Positions 33,022-43,925 of a DNA stretch of 64,000 nucleotides are shown here, piece after piece. Made by a program: the position numbers and the translations under genes. The stretch covers positions 44,451,199 to 44,515,198 of the forward strand of contig NW_023601104.1 in the NCBI RefSeq assembly GCF_014898055.3, read 5' to 3'. Positions within the stretch are counted from its first letter, which is position 1, and every line of letters starts with the position of its first letter. Below the pieces are notes generated by a model that was not told the DNA's origin, did not search any database, and was given only the letters and a program-made list of their open reading frames with translations. This DNA is from Talpa occidentalis (taxonomy: Eukaryota > Chordata > Mammalia > Eulipotyphla > Talpidae).

Positions 33022-36000
33022 CTAGATTCCTGCTATGAGTGAGACCATCCGGTATTTTTCTTTTTCTTTTTGGCTTATTTCGCTGAGCATGATCCCTTCC
33101 AGCGCCATCCATGTTGCTGCAAATTGCATGTGTTTATCTTTTTTGAATGCTGAGTAATATTCCATGGTATATATGTACCACATCTTCTTGATCCAGTCAT
33201 CTATTTTTGGGCATTTGGGTTGTTTCCAAAGCTTAGCTATTGTAAACAGTGCTGCTATAAACATAGGAGTGCAGGTGCTCTTTGGAATTGATGTTTCTGT
33301 GTCCTTTGGGTAAATACCTAGGAGTGAAATTGCTGGATCATATGGAAGCTCTATGTTTAGTAGGTCCAGAAATCTCCACACAGCTCTCCATAATGGTTGG
33401 ACCAGTTTGCACTCCCACCAACAGTGTACAAGAGTTCCTTTTTCTCCACATCCTCGCCAACATTTGTTGTTGCTAGTTTTTTTAATATGTGCCATTCTCA
33501 ATGGTGTGAGATGGTATCTCATGGTAGTTTTGATTTGCATTTCCCTGATTACAAGTGATGTTGAACATTTTTTCATATGTCTGTTGGCCATTTGCATTTC
33601 CTCTTCAGAGAAGTTTCTTTTTAGCTCTTCTGCCCATTTTTTGACTGGATTATTTTCTTTGTTGTTGCTGAGTCTTATCAGCTCTTCGCAGATTTTTGTG
33701 ATCAGTCCTTTATCATTAGTGTTGGGTGCAAAAATGTTCTCCCAGTTGGTGGGGTTTCTCTTTGTTTTTGTTATTGTCTCTTTTGCTGTGCAGAAGCTCT
33801 TTAATTTGATGTAGTCCCAGCTGTTTATCTTTCTCTTCACTATCACTGCTTTGGGTGATGTGTCTGTAAAGATGTCTTTGATGTGCAAATCCCGTAGTGT
33901 TTCGCCTATATTTCCTTCTATGTATTTTATGGTTTCAGGTCTTATGTCTAGTTCTTTAATCCATTTTGAGTTGATTTTTGTGTATGGTGTGAGGTAGTGG
34001 TCAAGCTTCATTCTTTTGCATGTAGCGACCCAGTTTTCCCAGCACCATTTATTGAACAAACTTTCTTTGCTCCAATGCATAGTCTTTGCTCCTTTGTCAA
34101 AGATTAGTTGACCATAAATCTGTGGGTTTATTTCTGGATTTTCTATTCGATTCCATTGGTCTGTATGTCTGTTCTTGTTCCAATACCATGCAGTTTTGAT
34201 GATTATGGCTTTGTAGTATAGTTTGAAGTCTGGGAGTGTGATGCCTCCATTTCCTTCTTTTTTTTTCAGGAGAGCTTTGGCTATTCGGGGTTTTTGGTGA
34301 TTCCATATGAATTTCATCAATAATTGTTCTATTTCTTTGAAGAATGCCATTGAGATTTTGATTGGAATAGCATTGAATCTGTATATTGCTTTTGGTAGGA
34401 TGGCCATTTTAATAATGTTTATTCTTCCAATCCATGAGCAGGGGATGTCTTTCCATTTCTTTGTGTCTTCTTCTATTTCTTTTAACAGTGTTTTATAGTT
34501 TTCTTTGTATAGGTCCTTTACCTCTTTTGTTAGATTTATTCCCAAATATTTGATTTTTTTTGTTTCGATAATAAAAGGGGTGGTTTTTTTGATTTCTTCT
34601 TCTTCAGATTTATTGTTTGTGTATAGGAAGGCTACTGACTTTTGCGTGTTGATTTTGTATCCTGCCACTTTACTGAATTGATTGATGAGTTGAATTAGTT
34701 TTTCTGTGGAGATTTTGGGGTTCTCTATGTATATTATCATATCATCTGCAAATAGTGATAGTTTGACTTCTTCTTTTCCTATTTGGATTCCTTGGATGTC
34801 TTTCTCTTGTCTTATTGCTCTGGCTAGGACTTCCAGTATTATATTGAAAAGCAGTGGTGAGAGTGGACATCCTTGTCTTGTTCCAGATCTTAATGGAATT
34901 GCTTTCAGCTTTTCACCATTGAGAATGATACTGGCTGTTGGCTTGTCATAGATGGCCTTTATGATGTTGAGGTATGTTCCTTGTATCCCAAGAATTTCAA
35001 GGGCTTTTATCATGAATGGGTGTTGCACTTTGTCGAAAGCTTTCTCAGCATCTATTGATATTATCATATGGTTTTTATATTTCTTTTTGTTGATGTGTTG
35101 GATAACGTTGATTGATTTTCGGATGTTAAACCATCCTTGTGCCCCTGGAATGAATCCAACTTGGTCGTGGTGAATTATCTTGTTGAATTATCTTGTTGAA
35201 TTATCAACAATGGATACATTGTTGGATTCTGATAGCTAAAATTTTATTGAGGATTTTTGCATCAGTGTTCATTAGGGAGATTGGCCTATAGTTTTCCTTT
35301 TTTGTGTTGTCCTTATTCGGTTTTGGTATTAGTGTAATATTGGCTTCATAGAACGTGTTTGGTATTGTCCCTTCCTTCTCAATTTTTTGGAAGAGTTTGT
35401 GAAGGATAGGCACTAATTCGTCTCTGAATGTTTGGTAGAATTCATTTGTAAATCCATCAGGTCCTGGGCTTTTGTTTTTGGGGAGGTTTTTAATTACCAT
35501 TTCAATTTCGCTGCTTGTAATTGGTCTGTTTAGGTGTTCTATTTCTTCTTTATCTAGCTTTGGGTGATTGTAGAGTTGTAGGAATTTGTCCATCTCCTCT
35601 AGATTGTTGAACTTGTTTCCATATAACTGTTCATAGTAGTTACTGATTATTCTTTTGATTTCTGCTGTGTCCGTTGTGATTTCTCCTCTTTCATTTATGA
35701 TTCTGTGTATTTGTGCTTTCTCCCTTTTTTCCTTTGTGAGCCTGGCTAGGGGTTTGTCTATTTTATTGATTTTTTCAAAGAACCAGCTCTTGGTTTCATT
35801 GATCTTTTGGATTGTTTTTTAGTTTCAATTTCATTTATTTCTGCTTTGGTTTTATTATTTCTTTTCTTCTACTGGTTCTGGGGTTTTTTTGTTGTTCTTT
35901 TTCTAGATCTTTGAGCTTCGAGATTAGGTTGTTTCTTTGAGTTCTTTCTTGTTTTTTGATGTGAGCTTCTATTGCTATATATTTTCCTCTTATTACTGCT

Positions 36001-36875
36001 TTTGCTGCATCCCATACATTTAGAATATTGGTGTCCTCCTTGTCATTCAATTCAAAGAATTTTTTAATTTCTTCTTTGATCTCCTCGTTAGTCCAGTGGT
36101 CTTCCAGTAGTGTGGCTTTTAATCTCCATGAGGTAGGATAGTACCTTGCCTTCTTTTTATGATTTATTTCTAGTTTGATGCCTTCGTGGTCAGAAAAGAT
36201 GGTTGGTATGATTTCAATCTTGGTGTATCTGTTGATGTTTGTCTTGTGCCCCAGTATGTGATCGATCCTGGAGAATGATCCGTGTGCGCTTGAGAAAAAT
36301 GTGTACTCCGTATTTTTTGGGTTTAGTGTTCTATAGATGTCTGTTAAGCCCAAATGCTCTAGGTCCTTATTTAGAGCTTTAGTTTCTTTACTTATTTTTT
36401 GTCTTGTTGATCTATCCATTGTTGATAGTGGTGTGTTGAAGTCTCCCACTACATATGTGTTTTCTCTGATGTCTGTTTTCAGAGAGGACAACAGTTGTCT
36501 GATATATTTTGGTGCTCTTTCGTTTGGTGAGTATATGTTAATGAGTGTTATTTCTTCTTGAAGTATTGTCCCCTTAATCATAATGTAGTGACCATTGGGG
36601 TCTCTTTTTATTTTTTTGAGTTTGAAGTCTGTTTTATCTGATATAAGTATAGCTGTTCCTGCTTTCTTTTTTGGCCCATTTGCTTGTAGGATTGTTTTCC
36701 ATCCTTTGACTTTGAGCTTATTTTTATCTTTTGTAGCTAAATGTGTTTCCTGGAGACAGCAAAAGGTTGGGTTTTGTTTCTTAATCCAGGCTGCAACTCT
36801 GTGTCTTTTTATTGAAGAGTTTAGTCCATTTACATTTAGAGTTAATATTGATATGTTAGCATCTGTATTTGCCAT
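33022..36875 (-). pseudogene. L1 ORF2 (endonuclease/reverse transcriptase), two frame lesions
   Basis: ORF2p nicks genomic DNA and reverse-transcribes L1 and SINE RNA at the nick. The start is MANTDANISILTLNVNGLNS at 36875, 76 bp after the ORF1 stop. Open parts are 36875-35835 (346 codons: APE-like endonuclease with QETHL and VVGDFNTPLS), about 35820-35204 (start of the RT domain, [16 protein letters not shown]) and 35067-33022 (681 codons: RT core with [14 protein letters not shown], then the C-terminal cysteine motif [18 protein letters not shown] and the end MVSLIAGI). Lesion 1 is two single-base losses near 35820-35850; lesion 2 is a 28-bp insertion at 35183-35210. Frame arithmetic agrees: both adjoining fragment pairs shift by one. 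The total span equals about 1,284 codons, close to the usual size. All catalytic blocks look intact. Confidence 0.95.
35183..35210. repeat. 28-bp templated insertion disrupting ORF2
   Basis: Compared with the expected frame (reading IHKIIHH), 28 extra bases are present. They repeat the neighbouring ttgaattatcttg once, then end in a perfect hairpin, ttgttga-atta-tcaacaa (35193-35210). The insertion causes the ORF2 frameshift and stop near 35204. Confidence 0.9.
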
Positions 36876-36951
36876 TATGTTTGTCTTTCCTTTGATTTTA
36901 TTTATTTATTCTTTTAATAACTTTTTTTTTTTTTTTGCTCTTCTTTCGTTG

Positions 36952-37980
36952 TTATTCGTCCCTCTGAGGTTCTGGCTTTAGGATTCCTTGTAGTATTTTT
37001 TGGAGTGGGGGTTTAGTCGCAATGAAATTCCGGAGTTTCTCTTTGTCTGGGAAGGTCCATATTCTTTCTTCATGGAGGAAAGAGAGCTTTGCGGGATAGA
37101 GTATTCTTGGTTGGCATCTGTTTTCTTGGAGTCTGTTGACTATGTCCCTCCACTCTCTCCTTGCCCGTAGTGTTTCTTCAGAGAAGTCTGATGTCAGCCT
37201 GATTGGTTTTCCTTTGAATGTTATCTGTTTCTTCCCTCTTGTCAGCTTCATTATTTTTTCCTTGTCCTGGATTCTTGGGAGCTTTACTATTATGTGTCTT
37301 GCTGTGTTTTTCCTTTCGTCGTGGAAGTTTGGTGTTCTTCTTGCTTCTTGTATATCAATTTTCAGCTCCTTCTTCTCATTTGGGAAGTTCTCTTCAATTA
37401 TATCCATGAATATTTTCTCTGTTCCTACATCTCTCTCCTCTCCTTCTGGAATTCCTATAACTCTTATATTTCCTTTCCTCATGGAGTCAGATAGTTCCCG
37501 AAGTCTTTCTTCATTCTTTTTCCTTCGTACTTCTCTTTCCTTTTCTGTTTTGGTTCTTTTTATTTCTGTGTCTTCAAGATTACTTATTCGTTCTTCCATT
37601 TCATCTATTCTGCTTTCATTGCTTTTCCCAGAGTTCTTTAGTTCCTCCATTAATTCTTTGATCTCCTGCATTTCTCTTACTTCCCTCTTTAGGGACTCAA
37701 TTTCCTTCTTCTGATCTATCACTTTTTTAATCATGGCAATTTTAAATTCTCTTTCTGGAAGGCTCAGAAGTTCTTCCAAGTTGCTGTCGTTGCAATCTGG
37801 GGAGTGGTTTTCTTTTTGTGGTGTGCTTCTTTCCTGAGGAGTTTTTAGGTTGCGTGTGGTTCTTCTACTCCCTACTGTCTGTTTTCTAATTTGTCGTATG
37901 CGTTGGGACACTGTGTTGCTCGGACTGACTGACATCTTGGGTGAACTTCTCCGCTCCCCTCTGGCTCTTCCAGGAGCCAT
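36952..37980 (-). CDS. L1 ORF1 protein, intact, 342 aa
   Basis: ORF1p is the RNA-binding chaperone of L1. It forms trimers that coat L1 RNA in the cytoplasm. The frame is uninterrupted from MAPGRARGERRSSPK to ...EPQRDE. In order it has a basic, disordered N-terminus (1-70), a coiled coil rich in E/K/R (about 85-165; EIESLKREVREMQEIKELME), the RRM-like domain with NIRVIGIPEGEE (about residue 171) and AARHI-type positions (TARHIIVKLP, about 228), and the C-terminal domain with PRILYPAKLSF (about 294). Length is typical (human about 338). The start could instead be M16 (MSVSPSNTVSQ, at 37935), which resembles other L1 N-termini better; the first 15 residues overlap the 5' UTR monomer region. The stop is 76 bp before ORF2, as in a bicistronic L1 mRNA. 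Confidence 0.93.
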   Translation of the reverse strand: MAPGRARGERRSSPKMSVSPSNTVSQRIRQIRKQTVGSRRTTRNLKTPQERSTPQKENHSPDCNDSNLEELLSLPEREFKIAMIKKVIDQKKEIESLKREVREMQEIKELMEELKNSGKSNESRIDEMEERISNLEDTEIKRTKTEKEREVRRKKNEERLRELSDSMRKGNIRVIGIPEGEERDVGTEKIFMDIIEENFPNEKKELKIDIQEARRTPNFHDERKNTARHIIVKLPRIQDKEKIMKLTRGKKQITFKGKPIRLTSDFSEETLRARREWRDIVNRLQENRCQPRILYPAKLSFLHEERIWTFPDKEKLRNFIATKPPLQKILQGILKPEPQRDE

Positions 37981-38619
37981 CTCTGTCTTCTGGGGGAGCT
38001 TTCTGCTGGTTTTAGGCAGTTTTTACTGAAGAAATGTCCCTGTTCTCAAATGGCGAAGCGGGATGCAGTCCCTGCGCCTCCGGTTTCAGGCACACTCTTC
38101 TGCGCACCCAGTCTGCCCCAGACGTGGGTGCCTGCTCCCTCTGTGGGCTCAGACTGCTGGTCGGAAGGGGCCTGGCGTGGAATAACTTCCCGGCTGGCCA
38201 CTGGGTCCTCCAGAAACCTTCTGCCCTTTTCAAGCAGTCTTAAGAAATGTCCTGTTTTATAGGGTGTTAGTGACTTTTTTTTTCCTGGTCGCTAGGTGGC
38301 GCCAGAGATCTCTCCTATTGTCCTTGGGGGGCTGTTTTTCGCCTCCCCCCACCCCGTGGGACAGAGAACAGAGCGGGAATGGTAGGGTACACCTCAACAG
38401 CTTTGGGGTGCTGTGTCTGCCTTGTGCCCCACCGTCGTGGAGAAACCACGCCCCGAATTTTCGTGCCCCGGGTCTCAGTTCAAAGCCCTCAGTTCCAGGA
38501 CGCGGGCTGTAGCCCAGTTCAGTGGCACGGGAATGGCGCCTTTTGCACCGCTCCCGTGCCTGGGCGCCTGGTTCCTGCTCACTCAGGGAGGGACCTTCAC
38601 CTCAGTGAGGACCTCCGTG

Positions 38620-38661
38620 CGTCTCCCCGCAAGCCTAGGTCGTCTCCCCGCAAGCCTAGGT
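38620..38661. repeat. 21-bp exact tandem duplication in the L1 5' UTR
   Basis: The two copies abut and are identical, and both read RLPASLG in one plus-strand frame. Confidence 0.95.
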
Positions 38662-39178
38662 TGCAGGCGCGGGGACCTGGGCAGCCGCGATCCAGGTCTG
38701 CACTTGCTTTTCAAGCTCCCCGAGCGCGCCGCTTTCCCGCGCAGGCTTACCGGCAGCCCGGGCTGTGTGCGTGTCTCCCGGGGTCTTTGTTCTTCTCTAA
38801 TGGCGCCCGGAGCTGTTCGCTCACCGCCGCGGCGGATCCTGCAGGGTTCGCCTCAGCTCCCGTTCACGGGGTGTGGTGGCTGCAATAGTTCCTTTCCACT
38901 CACAGTCCCGCTTGCTGCGTCGTTTGTTCTTGTGGGCCGTTTTGGTTTGTTGTTTCCTCCTCTCTGCCGGTCGGAGAGTGCCGCCTCTGTGGGCGGGGGA
39001 GGGGAGCAGGGTTCTGCGCTTCCCTCCCTTCTAGTCCTCTTTTATGGCCAGTTTCTTCTTTGGGCAGTTCGCTGGCGTCACCCGTTTATCTTCCGTGTCC
39101 CAGTTCTCACTGGGACCTGCCGCTTTTCCTCCCTATTCACTTTTTTTAATGGGAGATCTTACTCGCAGCGTCTCCTTG

Positions 39179-39188
39179 CCGCCATGTT
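39179..39188 (-). promoter_or_regulatory. YY1-type site at the L1 5' end
   Basis: The plus strand reads ccgccatgtt, an exact match to the YY1 consensus CCGCCATNTT (on the L1 strand, aacATGGCGG). It lies 13 bp inside the 5' terminus of the element. In human L1 a YY1 site at the same place directs accurate initiation at +1, so the same role is inferred here. Confidence 0.8.
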
Positions 39189-39215
39189 GCTCCGCCCCCT
39201 CAATAATGACTCATT

Positions 39216-39894
39216 CTGTTTTGAAATGCTTATGTGTGTAACTCTCAGGAGAACAAAGCTGCACTTCATATGTTTCACGAGAACTACTTTGGCCAAAATA
39301 ATGGGAAGGTCTAAGCAACCTACTTCTTGATTCCTTTCTCTTGGGCTCTTTCTCTAAGTTTGTGGTTTCTAGAAAACAGCTCCTCTTTTAATAGAGGTGG
39401 GAGCCTAATAGCCACAAGGAATTCTGCAAAAAGTATTTCGAGAGACAGTGATTCAGAGACTCAAAAGTATGTTTACTTGGGGCCAGTTATCTTTAAAATT
39501 CTTTACCGTTCCTAACAGAGGCTCCAAGTCCTCATACAAAATCCTGATCATGCTGGCTGATTCTATTGATAACTGTGTTTTTCTCCCTAGATCTAAGGGA
39601 TATGTGGAAGGCAGTCAAAATCTGGAGAACTTTAAAATGATAGGGTAATTAGTCAAAACTTGTAAAAACCTAGGGTAAGATAGAAAATAAATTAAACTCC
39701 AGATCATATGAAGGAACTCCAAATTTTTGAGAAGCAGCTGATAGCATAGAAAAGCCAAGAGTGGAAGTCATGTCTGAGCACAGTGAAATAAGTGAACCAA
39801 TAAATAATTGAGTGTGTATTATCTTCCAGAAAAATCTACTGGGTACTTTTTCTTCAGTAGTTCTACTTGAGTAGTGTATTCTTTCTTTCCTTTT
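39216..39894. other. Unannotated sequence
   Basis: No recognised element. The plus-strand ORF starting in the L1 5' UTR (38413) continues to 39330 here. Confidence 0.5.
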
Positions 39895-40045
39895 TTTAAC
39901 CAGAGAAAGAAGTAAGACTGAGAGAAGTTAACTGATTTTCCAAGGTAACTCATGTAGTGAATAGTTTGTAGTTAAATAGCTTATAGTGAAAGTCTAGTTT
40001 GTCTGAATACAAAACCCACTGCTTTCTTGATATTCTTTCCAGGGG
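39895..40045 (-). mobile_element. MIR relic, antisense
   Basis: Blocks gagagaagttaactgatttt, ccaaggtaactcatgtagtg and gtctgaatacaaaacccact match the antisense MIR core (agaggttaagtaacttgcc... gtctgactccaaagccc). Confidence 0.6.
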
Positions 40046-43000
40046 CCTGAATTTGTTATTTTGTCACAAAATTATGTGGAAGAGACTGGGAAGATAACTC
40101 TTAAAATGTCAAATCATTCTCCTATAAAGGATTTTGCCAGAGCTGTGGAAATATGGCCTTAGGATATATGATAGACTGTGAACCAGATCCATGTCAAATA
40201 CCTCTTGACTCTGGGTTTTTTTTTTTTTTTTTATTCTTTCCCTGCTGAGTTCCCAGTAGAAAATGAATGTTAGTTGTTTTTCTCTTGATGTTCATGGTGT
40301 TTTATTCCACCCCATGAGATTATCTCCTGTAAGTGATATTTCTTTCAAATTTGGGATAGGTTTGAATAGGGTTAGTTCATAATCCTTCTAACTAAGACAG
40401 CCTGAGTAGGTATAAGTTAAATTAGTTTGGCTGGTGCCAAAATGTGATCAGCTCTTAATGAGTGGTCTGCAGATTTTTTTTTTATGACTGAAAGATTGAT
40501 TCTCTCATTCTCTTCTTGAAAATTAGAAAAGCTCTTCTGATTTCATTTGCATGTTGAGATTTTCTATTGTGAATTGTATTCAATTTAGCACACTGAAATA
40601 CAGCAACAAATCTGTTCATTTAATCTGCAGATGCCTGAGCCAGTATCTCTGCAGCAGGAGATATCCTACTTTTGTGTGTACATGTGATCAAGAGCAGTTG
40701 TTTGACTATAGCTCTTATTAATATAAATCAATATCTACAAAAATGTATCCTCTGTTTCTGCGATTCATATTTATATAAATAGAAAGGTAATGGATTTAGA
40801 AAGAGGTCCAATAGGTTTGAGCTTGTAGAATTATCCCAAGAGTATAGGCAGGATTGAAATATTTCAAGGTGTTTTGGAGAGGGGTGTTGATAAAGTATTT
40901 CCATGTTTGCTGAGTGCCTCTGAGCTGGCAGATTCATACTAATAAAGGCAGAAGCAGGAATAGTTATAATATGCTTAATTAACTCTAAGCTTATTTAATG
41001 CCATGGTCCAGATGAACTCTAGATAGGGAGATATAATACATATAGCTCATTAAAAAATAATTTGGACTTCTCTAATCTATATTTGCATAAAGTTCAGGTC
41101 CTTGTCCTGAAGGTATTAATTATTATTTAATATTATTATTGCAAATGGATGCTCATGAAAAAAATATAATTAGAGGAATGCTAGGCAACATAATTCAATT
41201 TCATATAACTTACTCATGCCAGTTATACCATAAGATTCTTTTGTCTTTAGGAAACATCCTTTTAAAACAGGTTTTTAATAAAATCCATTTGTATAAGTGA
41301 GATCCTAGCTGAGAAACATTAAAAAATAAACAAAATTAACCTATTTGTTTTTGTTTATGTAAATTGGAAAGGTACTTGCTAGTCCCTTTGTTTTTCCATA
41401 GGGATTAGGTTATTTTTGCTTTGATCATATTTTAGAAATCATTTTCTTAAGAATATTATGTCTTATTTTGAGAAAATATATGCAGAGAATGAAAATAACC
41501 TGATTACCTCATATTCAATGCAATCTTTATGATATGATTCTGGAATTTTATGATGAACTACTAACAGTGAATACTTCTAGAAGTCAACATTCTAGCAAAG
41601 GAGCTGTAATGGCATTCTAAATGAGAAACAGTAACTTGTGCTGACAGTGCTATGAGAACTTTTTCCTTCTAATTTTATGGGTGGTATATTTTTAAAAAAG
41701 TTTTCTCTGTTTCATGTGTATATAGCATGTCTGTTTTACAGCAAGAATGTTTATTAACATTCTTGATATTTGCAAACAAAGGCAAATGATGGAGAATAGA
41801 CAGGGAAAATAATATGGGGAAGATATTACAAAGGAGTAGGATTTAGAATGATTCAATATTAACCATTCCCTCTCTTATTCTAGGTACTGGGCTATGTGTA
41901 TAACCAATTTCACTTCATTTCAGTGATAAAGATTGTACTTTGTCCCTGCTACTGTTTGCCAGGAGGTGAACAGCAGACTAAGCCGGGTATGACTTGCACT
42001 ATATTCTGTCCCAAAATTTATCTACCCTTGCTTTGCTGAGGCTCTTCTGGATTATACTTCTTAATTCATCTCTTGTTTTTCAGATTGTTTCCATGCAGAA
42101 AAAATCCTTCAAAACAGCAAATAGCCTTTTTCTGTATTTCCCCCCTGAATTTCGTATTGGACCTGCAGCTGCTTTCAAAGTTTCCCCAATTACTTTAGAA
42201 TCTCTGGGATAAGACTTTTTCTTTTCCTTCCTACCTCTGGTTTTTGCGACTCATTTATAAAATAATAGATTTTGTTAAAGTAATGTTGCACTATCCTTCA
42301 AGGAAACTTCAAGGCTGCTAATATTGTGATGGTGTCTTGAAGATAATCACTGAAACTGAGTTATGTCTGTGTTCTACTGACCTGAAGCTGCTCTGCTGTG
42401 GCAACATTGAAGCTACTGTTAATGCTAAGAAATCTCCAGTTAGGCATTCTGTTCTGTGTTGAGGGGCAGAGAAATGCTTTCTTTCACCTTCGTGGTAAGT
42501 TTGGGTACATGTGTCCCAAGCTGCTCCATACTTCCATTATCTCATGGCAATTATTGTAGAAATTACTTTTATTTTCTTTTGAAGCCAATTTCCCTGGAAC
42601 ACAGATGTGAGCTTATGAGGTTAGGTTAAAGAATAAAACACCTGCCCATGACTCCCTTCATCTTCTAATTTGAAACAACAGTCTCAAATTGAGGTGGCAT
42701 GTTTCATTCTTTTGGATAAAGAATAGTCTAAGTGTAAATGCCAATGAAATTAAACCCTTGGCTGTTTCAACCCACCAGTTCTTTAAGATGTTTCAGTAAA
42801 ATATGAATCTTTGAGCACAGTTCATGACTAAGTTGAAAACAAGCCTCCGCCCCTTCTCTCCTAATATGTAATTCATGTGCTGTAATGCCCATATACCAAG
42901 CCAGAATTAACAGTTTTATAAAGATCCACTTAGCTAATGTTATTTTTAACATGAATTTTTATCATAGGGCTAAGTCATTTAGAATAGAGGATATTTGAAT

Positions 43001-43594
43001 ATATTCTCATATGATTTCTTATGTGTATATTGTTTAGAGACATTTCACTTTAAATCAGGACATTTCTGTGATTTTTAGTTTAGGTAGAAGATTGATACCC
43101 AACTTCTAGACAGTACTCTGGAGCAAAGTTTGGTTGTTTGAGAGGTAGTGCTGGGACAAGGTGCAGGACAATGTCTTGATTTGAGTGCTAAAAGATGGGT
43201 ACAAAGAACATACCTAAGGTCAAAACTGTGTATACTTAAAATCAGGGAGATGAAAGCGAAGACTTAGAAGGTGTCGTTCTGACTAATATGAAGCTTCTGA
43301 GACAAGCAGGGAGGTTGTTGTCTGTAAAGCTCAGATAAGCAACTAATCAATATGGCAAAGGGTAGCTTATTAATAGTAACAGATAGGATTTTTGCTGGAC
43401 AGCGACACATATGAGGCTGTCAATAGTGATGAATATGAGCCAATGCATGACTTGCACAGAGAGAAGCTTCAGTCAGTCTCCTTGGCAACAATGAAATTGG
43501 AGTCCATTATTTAGAGTATAGAAGTCTGTTTTTGTTTGTTTGTTGTCCACCTCCCCTACCCTCAAACACAAGATTGTCTGATGAAAGTGCTACA
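40046..43594. other. Unannotated intergenic sequence
   Basis: In 3.5 kb I recognise no gene or confident repeat. Contents include a T20-like run near 40212 and AT-rich DNA. ORFs of 60-75 codons here overlap nothing known. Confidence 0.45.
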
Positions 43595-43925
43595 TGAACT
43601 TTTTTTAATTAAACACTTTCATTGTGGTAATGTTGGTTTGCAACACTGTATATGTTTTAGGCGGTATATGTTCGCACCTCTTCAAATGTATGTTATCATC
43701 CCATACCTACCACCAATGCACGCATAATCCCCCACCACAGTCTGTTGCTTCCCTGCCACCTTTGCATCCACCCCTCTCCCATTTTCATTCTGATAGCCTC
43801 AATTCTGCAATAAGATTTCTTGAGTTTGATTTCCTTTGTTTCTTTATATTCCATGTGTGAGTGAAATCATCCAGTATTTGTGTTTCCCCTTCTGACATAT
43901 TTTGCTTAGCATAATCCCCTGCTAA
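43595..43925 (-). mobile_element. Old L1 3' end, antisense
   Basis: The plus strand reads aaacactttcattgtggtaa, then the 3' UTR pyrimidine-rich part (ccccaccacagtctgttgct) and the ORF2 tail (gtgtgagtgaaatcatccag, tctgacatattttgcttagc). It belongs to a different, older L1 type than the full-length copy. Confidence 0.72.

Larger units (their letters stand above)
37981..39201 (-). promoter_or_regulatory. L1 5' UTR / internal promoter, CpG-rich, monomer-like repeat
   Basis: This 1.2-kb region upstream of ORF1 is strikingly GC- and CpG-rich against AT-rich surroundings, as expected for an L1 internal pol II promoter. Part of it is repeated: aagaaatgtcc and flanking blocks recur 213 bp apart (38029 and 38242), preceded in both units by ctgc...ttt..agcagt-like sequence. 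This suggests two diverged monomers. A 21-bp unit (cgtctccccgcaagcctagg+t) is exactly duplicated at 38620-38640 and 38641-38661. The 5' terminus carries a YY1-type site. Confidence 0.85.
32818..39215 (-). mobile_element. Full-length young L1 retrotransposon (6.37 kb) with 14-bp TSD
   Basis: The body 32832-39201 lies on the minus strand between identical TSDs aataatgactcatt (32818-32831 and 39202-39215). In L1 order it contains a 1.2-kb CpG-rich 5' UTR (39201-37981), ORF1 (37980-36952, intact), a 76-bp spacer, ORF2 (36875-33022, two frameshifting lesions), a 3' UTR with a long polypurine/G tract (plus strand 32896-32939) and a poly(A) tail (T run 32830-32847). The 5' end begins gagggggcggagcaac followed by ATGGCGGC, as in complete mammalian L1s. 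Completeness, clean TSDs and an open ORF1 indicate a recent insertion. It was competent at the time of insertion or nearly so, and is now unable to make full ORF2p. Confidence 0.97.

Noticed and set aside
37136..37714. 192-codon plus-strand ORF and similar serine/phenylalanine-rich ORFs (9127-9621, 33353-33814)
   Set aside because: They are reverse-strand shadows of L1 ORF1/ORF2. The S/F/L-rich composition is what lysine/glutamate-rich coding sequence gives in antisense.
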